A DNA stretch of 11,325 nt from contig JALZUL010000078.1 of NCBI GenBank assembly GCA_023301665.1, positions 1-11,325 of the forward strand, read 5' to 3'. The number at the start of each line of letters is the position of its first letter. Positions within the stretch are counted from its first letter, which is position 1. The notes under the pieces were generated by a model. The model was given only the letters and a program-made list of their open reading frames with translations, did no database searches and was not told the origin of the DNA. The position numbers were made by a program, and so were the translations under genes. Positions 6,258 to 11,325 of the stretch are shown in pieces. Source of the DNA: Ascidiaceihabitans sp. (GTDB lineage: Bacteria; Pseudomonadota; Alphaproteobacteria; Rhodobacterales; Rhodobacteraceae).

Positions 6258-7053
6258 TGCGGTCTCGATTCATCAGGTAATCAGCATAACGGGTCGCTGG
6301 GATCGTCACACATAAAAAGATCAAGGCGGCGGCCACGTAGGGTGTGAAATTGGCCAGCAGGCTTTTGAAAATTCCAGCTTGGCGCAGAATTTCGACAGGG
6401 CCAATGAAGCTCAGCAAAGCAACGTCTTTTTGCAGGGCAATCAGCATGTTCATGTTGGCAGGGATCACGCGACGAATGGCTTGGGGCAGGATGACATAAC
6501 GCATTGTGTCACGTTCTGACATGCCCAAACAGATCGATGCCGCACGTTGACTGGCGTGGATGCTCTCGATACCGCCGCGCAGGACTTCTGCGATATAGGC
6601 GGAATAGGTCAACACAAGTGCGACGGTGCCCCAAATATAGGGGCTGTTCCAGGGGCGGGGCAGGCCAAGGCCCGGTATGCCGAAACCGACCAAATAGATC
6701 ACCAAGACCACAGGCACGCCGCGAAAAATATCCACGTAAGCGGCCCCAAAGATGCGCAATGGGAATAGGGCTGGTGAGCGGACGGAGCGCGCCAATGCGA
6801 TCGCTAGCCCCAAGGCGCAGATGAGGGGCACGGACCATGCAAAGATTGCGATGTCCCAAAGAAAGGCTTGCAAGAGTTTGGGAAAGGTTTTGGCAAATAC
6901 CTCTGCGTCGAAAAAGCTCGCTTTTACGCTGGCCCAACCGGGGGCCATCGGTACCAAAACCACAATGGCCAGCACGACGAGGGCCGTGCTGATCCCGGCG
7001 ACAGTCAGCGATTTGCGACGTAGCCGGGCTTCGTATTTTTGACGTCGGTTCAC
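6244..7053 (-). CDS. Polar amino acid ABC transporter, permease (HisM/GlnP type)
   Basis: This inner-membrane permease of 269 residues has a basic N-terminus and about five to six hydrophobic segments (18-36, 66-90, 101-125, 138-156, 205-220, 236-252). The cytoplasmic coupling loop that docks on the ATPase is recognisable as AEVLRGGIESIHASQRAA followed by SICLGMSERDTMRYVILPQAIRRVIP (about 155-198). The FRGVPVVLV motif (110-118) is characteristic of His/Glu/Gln/Arg-type permeases. Only one permease gene is present, implying a homodimer rather than the paired permeases of many such systems. It starts with GTG at 7053, one base after the stop of the binding-protein gene, without a clear ribosome binding site, and overlaps the ATPase gene by 14 bp. 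Translation is probably coupled throughout. Confidence 0.93.
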   Translation of the reverse strand: MNRRQKYEARLRRKSLTVAGISTALVVLAIVVLVPMAPGWASVKASFFDAEVFAKTFPKLLQAFLWDIAIFAWSVPLICALGLAIALARSVRSPALFPLRIFGAAYVDIFRGVPVVLVIYLVGFGIPGLGLPRPWNSPYIWGTVALVLTYSAYIAEVLRGGIESIHASQRAASICLGMSERDTMRYVILPQAIRRVIPANMNMLIALQKDVALLSFIGPVEILRQAGIFKSLLANFTPYVAAALIFLCVTIPATRYADYLMNRDRNARS

Positions 7054-7054
7054 G

Positions 7055-7864
7055 TTATTTGATCAATGGAACGCCGGTGGTTTCTTGCAACCAAGTGGCC
7101 TCAATGCCGGCAAGGGTGCCATCTGCTTTGAGCGTCTCAAGAGCGGCGTCTACACATTCTTTGAGCGCGCTGCCCTCAGACATAATTGCACCGAAATGAT
7201 CTGGGTTCGTGGCTTCATCCGCTGGGAACTGGCCCAAGACCTGACCGCCATCCAAAACAACAGCTGACAAATAAAGTGCCGTTGGTAAGTCAAATAGCGC
7301 TGCGTCGACTTGGCCTGCTTTCATCGCCTCAACGATGTTGGCATTGTCGTCGTAGATCAGCGGGCTTTTGGAGGGGGCAATGGTATCGGTGATCATTGGC
7401 AGGCCTGTGGTGGAGGCTGCAGCCCCCCAAACCAAATCCTTTAACTGCGCCATCGTTGGCTCAAGCCCGTCCGCGCCGCGCACAAGCACCGCCATGGGGG
7501 CTGTGTAATAAGGGGCAGAGAAATCAACGACCTTGTCGCGGTCTTCGGTGATTGAGAACTGTTGCATGTTAAGGTCAAAATCTTTGGCACCGGGCTGGAT
7601 GGCTTGGTCAAAGGATGTGCGGGTCCATGCGACGTTCTCAGCGGCAAATCCCATCTCTTTTGCCAATGCGTACGCAACAGCGGCTTCAAAGCCGTTTCCG
7701 GATTCTGGTGCGTCATCCATCACCCACGGAAAGTAAGCAGGATTGCCTGTCGCGATCGTCAATGTGCCATCGGTGATCGTTTTGCCATCAGAACAGCTTT
7801 GCGCGAAAGCAGGAGCCGCCAGCATCAATGCGGCAAGTGTCGTTGTGATCAATTGAGGTTTCAT
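7055..7864 (-). CDS. Family 3 amino acid-binding periplasmic protein of ABC importer
   Basis: This solute-binding protein (269 residues) captures the substrate in the periplasm and delivers it to the permease. It has a Sec signal peptide (1-21, ending AFA-Q). The family 3 core is visible: DGTLTIATGNPAYFPW, GFEAAVAYALAKEMGF, DLNMQQFSITEDRDKVVDFSAPYY (about 97-120) and KAGQVDAALFDLPTAL. By comparison with HisJ, Ser104 and Arg109 in FSITEDR would hold the ligand carboxylate and Asp192 in ALFD the alpha-amino group, supporting an amino acid ligand. Cys24 and Cys237 might form a disulfide joining the termini of the fold. GGGAGA precedes the start at good spacing. It is first in the operon; the 174-bp gap to the tRNA should hold the promoter, but I see no clear boxes, only a GCCTA/TAGGC inverted repeat near 7950-7963. 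The exact amino acid cannot be read from sequence. Confidence 0.93.
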   Translation of the reverse strand: MKPQLITTTLAALMLAAPAFAQSCSDGKTITDGTLTIATGNPAYFPWVMDDAPESGNGFEAAVAYALAKEMGFAAENVAWTRTSFDQAIQPGAKDFDLNMQQFSITEDRDKVVDFSAPYYTAPMAVLVRGADGLEPTMAQLKDLVWGAAASTTGLPMITDTIAPSKSPLIYDDNANIVEAMKAGQVDAALFDLPTALYLSAVVLDGGQVLGQFPADEATNPDHFGAIMSEGSALKECVDAALETLKADGTLAGIEATWLQETTGVPLIK

Positions 7865-8038
7865 GGGTTTCTCCCGTTAAAATTTTTGAACCACAACATT
7901 GAGTGGCACGATATTATTTATGGAACTGGATAAACTTAGACCCTACGGCCTAACGATAGGCAAGGATAGAGTGCAAAAATCAAACGAAATACAAAACAGA
8001 TCAAGCGGATCGATTAAGGAATAATAAGAGGGAAAATC

Positions 8039-8113
8039 TGGTGCTGTAGGGGAGGATTGAACTCCCGACCTCGTCATTACCAATGACGCGCTCTACCACT
8101 GAGCTACTACAGC
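8039..8113 (-). tRNA. tRNA-Thr (anticodon GGU)
   Basis: Read on the minus strand, a complete cloverleaf is present: acceptor GCTGTAG/CTACAGC, D-arm GCTC-AGTGGTA-GAGC, anticodon stem CGTCA/TGACG around loop TTGGTAA, and T-arm GGGAG-TTCAATC-CTCCC. The anticodon is GGT (GGU), reading ACC and ACU threonine codons. CCA is encoded in the DNA (8039-8041) after discriminator A (8042). It sits between the divergent ABC operon and murA operon, a stable chromosomal setting. A T-rich stretch follows the 3' end. Confidence 0.96.
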
Positions 8114-8198
8114 CTGATGAGCCGCGTGATTAGACCCAATTTCCAAAACGCGCAAGCCTATTCTGGACGATATCGTAACCCTGCGCTAGACAGGCGTC

Positions 8199-8363
8199 AT
8201 GGCAGACAAAAACACATCAAAATCCGCGCCAAAAACGCCCAATGCACGAGAAGAACGGCTGAAAGCCGCGCTAAAGGCGAATTTGGGTCGGCGTAAGACC
8301 CAAACACGGGCACGCAAAACGGCCACAGGCGCCGCTGCGGATGATTCACAGGCAAAGGAATAA
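8199..8363 (+). CDS. Small basic protein upstream of murA (54 aa)
   Basis: This short frame encodes 54 residues starting MADKNTSKSAPKTPNAREER, followed by a very basic helical stretch (LKAALKANLGRRKTQTRARK, about 21-40) and an Ala/Asp-rich tail. I recall similar short Lys/Arg-rich ORFs just before murA in Rhodobacterales, which supports it as real, but no function is known to me. The pattern AREERLKAALKANLGRRK would form an amphipathic, positively charged helix suited to nucleic acid or ribosome contact; that is inference. The ribosome binding site is weak (AGGCG). Its stop at 8361-8363 is 5 bp before the murA ATG, and the murA Shine-Dalgarno AAAGGA lies inside its last codons, indicating coupling. 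Confidence 0.75.
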   Translation: MADKNTSKSAPKTPNAREERLKAALKANLGRRKTQTRARKTATGAAADDSQAKE

Positions 8364-8368
8364 AATTA

Positions 8369-9640
8369 ATGGATTCTATTTTAGTACAGGGCGGTGGACC
8401 GCTTAAAGGACAAATTCCGATCGCCGGTGCGAAGAATGCGTGTCTGACATTGATGCCCGCGACGCTTTTGAGCGAGGAGCCTTTGACGCTGACCAATGCG
8501 CCGCGTTTGTCTGATATCAAGACCATGACCCAGCTTTTGGGGTCTTTGGGTGCCGAAGTGGCAACCATGCAAGAGGGCAAAACCCTTGCGTTGTCTTGCC
8601 ATAGCGAAATCAACACGCGCGCCGAATATGACATCGTGCGCAAAATGCGTGCCTCTAATTTGGTTCTTGGACCGCTTTTGGCGCGCGAAGGTGTTGCCGA
8701 AGTTTCATTGCCGGGGGGCTGTGCGATCGGCGCGCGCCCGATGGACATCCACACTGACGGTCTGTCACTTATGGGCGCGGACATCGAATTGCGCGATGGC
8801 TACCTGCACGCCAAAGCCCAAGGTGGCCGCCTTAAGGGCGCAGTGATCGATTTCCCATTTGCGTCTGTGGGTGCGACAGAAAACATCATGATGGCCGCGA
8901 CATTGGCCAAAGGCACGACCGTGATCAACAACGCCGCGCGCGAGCCTGAGATTGTCGATCTAGCGGATTGCCTGCGCAAAATGGGCGCACAGATTGACGG
9001 CGACGGCACATCGTCGATCACCATCCAAGGTGTGGATCGTTTGAATGGCGCAACGCATCCCGTTGTGACGGACCGCATCGAGCTGGGCACTTACATGCTA
9101 GCGCCTGCGTTCTGCGGCGGTGAGGTTGAGTGCCTTGGTGGCCGTATGGATCTGGTTGGCGCGTTCTGCGAAAAACTAGATGCAGCTGGCATCGACGTAA
9201 CCGAAACGGACAAGGGTCTAAAAGTTAAACGCCGCGACGAAGAGGTGAAGGCGGTTAACGTCACAACCGAACCATTCCCGGGCTTTCCAACGGATCTTCA
9301 GGCGCAAATGATGGCTGTCTTGTGCACAGCCAACGGCACATCTGTGTTGGAAGAGAAAATCTTTGAAAACCGCTTTATGCACGCGCCTGAATTGGTGCGC
9401 ATGGGCGCGAACATCGATGTGGCCGGTGGCACAGCCACGGTGACGGGCGTGAAAAAGCTAAAAGGTGCGCCAGTGATGGCGACTGATTTACGCGCCTCGA
9501 TCTCGTTGATCCTTGCAGGGTTGGCAGCTGAGGGCGAAACCAAAGTCAGCCGCGTTTACCACTTGGATCGCGGATACGAGCACGTGGTTGGAAAGCTACG
9601 CGCTGTTGGGGCCCAAATTGAACGGATCTCTGGCGAATGA
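8369..9640 (+). CDS. murA: UDP-N-acetylglucosamine 1-carboxyvinyltransferase
   Basis: MurA transfers enolpyruvate from phosphoenolpyruvate to UDP-GlcNAc, the first committed step of peptidoglycan synthesis, in the cytoplasm. The 423-residue protein has normal length and the two-domain EPT synthase pattern. Lys22-Asn23 (GAKNACL) is the conserved substrate-binding pair. The active-site loop is LPGGCAIGARP with Cys118, the residue alkylated by fosfomycin. Arg94 (RASNLVLGPLLAR) and the Asp in FPGFPTDLQAQ (near 308, proposed base) are also present, as is the late motif ENRFMHAPELVRMGA. AAAGGA about 10 nt upstream, within the preceding small gene, supports the start. It is followed by an ATGA overlap with the DUF2948 gene. 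Nothing unusual is seen in the enzyme itself. Confidence 0.98.
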   Translation: MDSILVQGGGPLKGQIPIAGAKNACLTLMPATLLSEEPLTLTNAPRLSDIKTMTQLLGSLGAEVATMQEGKTLALSCHSEINTRAEYDIVRKMRASNLVLGPLLAREGVAEVSLPGGCAIGARPMDIHTDGLSLMGADIELRDGYLHAKAQGGRLKGAVIDFPFASVGATENIMMAATLAKGTTVINNAAREPEIVDLADCLRKMGAQIDGDGTSSITIQGVDRLNGATHPVVTDRIELGTYMLAPAFCGGEVECLGGRMDLVGAFCEKLDAAGIDVTETDKGLKVKRRDEEVKAVNVTTEPFPGFPTDLQAQMMAVLCTANGTSVLEEKIFENRFMHAPELVRMGANIDVAGGTATVTGVKKLKGAPVMATDLRASISLILAGLAAEGETKVSRVYHLDRGYEHVVGKLRAVGAQIERISGE

Positions 9641-10110
9641 GCACAGATGACGCGCGTTTTGAAGACGGACGGGATGCGCCCCTAAACCTTGGGGCGCACG
9701 ACAGCGATGAGCTGCAGGTTCTTTCGGCCTTGATCCAAGATGCAGTTTTTCCAATCACCGAAATGACGTGGCAAGCTAAGCAGAACCGCTTTGGCTTGCT
9801 GCTCAATCGTTTCCGCTGGGAAGAGGGCGCGCGGGGCAAAACCGCGCCCGAGCGTGTGCAATCCATTCTGGTGTTCGACAATGTGCTGGCTGTTGCAAGC
9901 CAAGGGGTGGATCGCTCTGAAAAGGACATGATCCTTTCCGTGCTGTCTGCGACATTTGAGGCGGGTGAAGACGGCGCAGGCGACGTTGTGCTGACGCTGG
10001 CCGGTGATGGCGCAATCCGATTGCGGGTTGAGGCGATTGAGGCCACGCTCAAAGACGTGACACGGCCCTACAAAGCACCGTCAAAGCAGATGCCGTCGCA
10101 TCCCGAGTGA
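9637..10110 (+). CDS. DUF2948 family protein
   Basis: The 157-residue soluble protein resembles the alphaproteobacterial DUF2948 family, of unknown function. Visible family features are LGAHDSDELQVLSALIQDAVFPITEM, a KQNRFGLLLNRFRWE segment (about 48-62), VQSILVFDNVLAVASQGVD and a terminal VEAIEATLKDVTRPYKAPS. There is no signal peptide or membrane helix. Its ATG overlaps the murA stop (ATGA), so it is co-translated with murA. In related genomes I recall hisD next, followed by UPF0262, a tyrosine phosphatase and infA; here the operon ends and the DNA becomes decayed-looking. Family membership is likely; no role in wall synthesis has been shown to my knowledge. Confidence 0.88.
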   Translation: MSTDDARFEDGRDAPLNLGAHDSDELQVLSALIQDAVFPITEMTWQAKQNRFGLLLNRFRWEEGARGKTAPERVQSILVFDNVLAVASQGVDRSEKDMILSVLSATFEAGEDGAGDVVLTLAGDGAIRLRVEAIEATLKDVTRPYKAPSKQMPSHPE

Positions 10111-10305
10111 TGGCCGCTTGGCGCTTGCGTGTTGATACAGGGTGCGACGCGTCGGGTCGGTATGAGCTGCCCGTCGCAACAAGCTGAAATAATCATTGGC
10201 AGAGCGGCCTTTTACGGGTTGCGTGGAGAATGGCAGGTTTGAGCCCAGAGTGTACGTACATCTTTCGAACTTGTTGCCTGTGGCCGTTTCTGACAGTGTT
10301 GCAAG
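10111..10305. other. Non-coding or decayed stretch after the murA operon
   Basis: No gene is identifiable. The minus strand is open across 10482-10081, but that frame overlaps both the end of the DUF2948 gene and the broken plus-strand gene at 10306, has no family likeness, and is probably chance. No terminator hairpin follows the DUF2948 stop. The segment could be a dispersed repeat or the remnant of a deletion junction. Confidence 0.35.
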
Positions 10306-10632
10306 ATGACAGACTGGTCGCATATTGGAAATCACGAGATCGCTCACTTTGATGAACATAGTTTCGTATTTTCCTGCCCAAATGGAACCTACAAGGTTAC
10401 AGTTTCGGTATCTGAGCAACACGATGCAACCGTGGAGTTCCTTGATAGGAAAGACTATTAGTCCATTCTCTATAAAGAGCAATCCGGCCCAGATTTTAAG
10501 CTTTCAGGAATGACAGGCCAGGCCAATGAGTTTCTTGAAGATTCGTACTGGTATGAATTGATTGTGTGTTCCAAACCAAAAATCAACTATTGGGGTGATA
10601 GGGTGATTTGCAGAACAGATTTTGCTGTCTAA
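10306..10632 (+). pseudogene. Hypothetical protein gene broken by in-frame TAG
   Basis: From ATG at 10306 to TAA at 10630-10632 a single frame runs 109 codons with one interruption, TAG at 10459-10461 (codon 52). The first part reads MTDWSHIGNHEIAHFDEHSF and continues VFSCPNGTYKVTVSVSEQHD; the second part continues seamlessly with SILYKEQSGPDFKLSG and ends WGDRVICRTDFAV. Composition is similar on both sides: soluble, acidic, alternating hydrophobic residues suggesting beta strands, with cysteines at 24, 89 and 102. One substitution (for example CAG or TGG to TAG) would join the parts. An ATG at codon 66 could restart translation of the second part. I recognise no family. There is no strong ribosome binding site. 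Pseudogene is the best reading; chance frame or sequencing error remain possible. Confidence 0.5.
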
Positions 10633-10850
10633 CGCATTTATAGCGCGTTCTTGCAATGGCAGTTTTGTCCGCAAACCCACCCTTTTACGGAAAAAGCATT
10701 GTGTTGGCACAAGGGCGGTGGTGTGTTGGCCCTATCCCAACGATCTAAATATAACGAAATCGCGAGATTGTTCTTAGGTCTTGATTGGTTCCCCAAAGCA
10801 CCGCATTGTTCGGGAGATTTTGAAAAAAGATAATTTAGCAAGGGTTCTTG
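10633..10850. other. Intergenic, probable upstream region of the sensor gene
   Basis: A 60-codon plus-strand frame at 10651-10833 (MQWQFCPQTHPF start) has no recognisable family and an odd composition; I do not call it. The segment 10662-10684 weakly resembles 455-477. AAGGG at 10840-10844 is a likely ribosome binding site for the gene starting at 10851. Confidence 0.4.
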
Positions 10851-11325
10851 ATGGAACATTTTGGCCGACTTCTCTTGGCTAAGCCGTATTGGTTGATCGT
10901 TGTGGTCGTAAGGGCTTGTCGGTCTACCGGCGGCTATATGGCTTGATCTTCGCAATCTATCGGATCAGACGCTGCACCGGCAGGCGAGCAGTCTGAACAA
11001 TATCATCACATCGGTACGGTCGTATTATGCGAAGAATGTTGTGTCGCGAGTCGTGAATTCCGAGGCTGCAACCCAAGCACTTCATAACTATCTTGATGTG
11101 AGCGGGGCAATTCCGATCCCGGCGACATTGTCGCTCGAGCTGGGTGCAGAGATTGGTTCGATGGAGGGGGACGTAGAGTACCGCTTTGTCTCGGACTACA
11201 CTTTCGCCAATAGACCGCCACACAGGCTGAATGAGTTCGAAAAAACTGCGTTGCTCAAGTTTCGCTCCGAACCTGAGGGGCCGCGATTCATGGTGAATTC
11301 ATCGGGAAGTGTCTGGAATCGTGAG
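10851..11325 (+). pseudogene. 5' part of membrane sensor (DUF3365/Tll0287-like, cyclase-type), frameshifted, runs off window
   Basis: ATG at 10851, 6 nt after AAGGG, starts MEHFGRLLLAKPYWLIVVVV. After this the frame is lost and soon stops. Skipping one base at 10910/10911 (GTAAGGG instead of GTAGGG) continues directly as GLVGLPAAIWLDLRNLSDQT, completing a transmembrane helix (about residues 12-31), and stays open for 138 codons to the window end. The periplasmic part includes SVRSYYAKNVVSRVV, a GAIPIPATLSLELGAEIG block and YRFVSDYTFANRPPHRLNEFE. I associate this pattern with the DUF3365/Tll0287-like N-terminal sensor of alphaproteobacterial adenylate/guanylate cyclases and related signalling proteins. 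The catalytic part would lie beyond the window. The shift has no obvious programmed-frameshift signal, so the gene is probably inactivated, or the base is an assembly error. No good in-frame start exists soon after the shift. Confidence 0.6.

Noticed and set aside
8039..8113. tRNA-Thr as integration site of a genomic island
   Set aside because: No duplicate of the tRNA 3' end and no integrase is seen in the window; neighbours are ordinary chromosomal genes.
8197..8784. 195-codon minus-strand frame opposite murA and the small basic gene
   Set aside because: It is antisense to murA, which has all its active-site motifs; no family likeness.
10459..10461. TAG as programmed readthrough or pyrrolysine codon
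   Set aside because: No supporting context such as a readthrough signal or pyrrolysine genes; a nonsense mutation is simpler.
10081..10482. 133-codon minus-strand open frame
   Set aside because: It overlaps the end of the DUF2948 gene and the plus-strand broken gene, has no recognisable domain, and lacks a convincing ribosome binding site.
10905..10915. Programmed ribosomal frameshift in the sensor gene
   Set aside because: No slippery heptamer or following structure is apparent, and frameshifting inside a signal anchor at codon 20 has no obvious purpose.

Overview
The window looks like chromosomal DNA of a marine alphaproteobacterium of the Rhodobacterales (Roseobacter group) with moderate GC content. 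The main evidence is a DUF1013/TrcR-type cell-cycle regulator, the block small basic ORF - murA - DUF2948, and a Tat-exported intradiol-dioxygenase-like protein next to a ferric-reductase-like membrane protein. No phage, plasmid, CRISPR or intact insertion-sequence gene is visible. The genus cannot be named from the sequence alone.

Layout. Positions 1-540 are gene-poor and partly AT-rich, with at most one small membrane protein (157-354, minus). Positions 541-1764 (minus) hold a small lipoprotein gene downstream of a secreted RNase T2. The last 25 bp of the RNase gene are repeated almost exactly at 497-521, on the far side of the lipoprotein gene. After a short divergent intergenic region with a 15-bp palindrome, trcR (1909-2658, plus) ends at a strong terminator shared with the convergent cluster. 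That cluster (2737-5327, minus) reads tolC-like outer-membrane factor, Tat-exported intradiol-like protein, diheme cytochrome b-like membrane protein. A polar amino-acid ABC importer follows (5517-7864, minus), with binding protein, one permease and ATPase tightly coupled. A tRNA-Thr(GGU) lies at 8039-8113 (minus).

Positions 8199-10110 (plus) form a compact housekeeping operon: a 54-residue basic protein, murA (first committed step of peptidoglycan synthesis) and a DUF2948 protein overlapping murA by ATGA. In the relatives I recall, hisD follows; here it does not. Instead 10111-11325 looks decayed: an orphan reading frame broken by one in-frame TAG (10306-10632), then the 5' part of a membrane-anchored sensor gene, probably a cyclase-type signalling protein, put out of frame by one extra base near codon 20 (10851 to the window end).

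The most system-like candidate is the 2737-3833 pair. A Tat-exported protein with an intradiol-dioxygenase fold signature, but without the expected tyrosine iron ligands, is encoded 5 bp from a six-helix cytochrome carrying two His-X13-His pairs. This recalls the organisation of MsrP/MsrQ. The other notable points are the duplicated RNase T2 3' end and the two broken genes after the murA operon.
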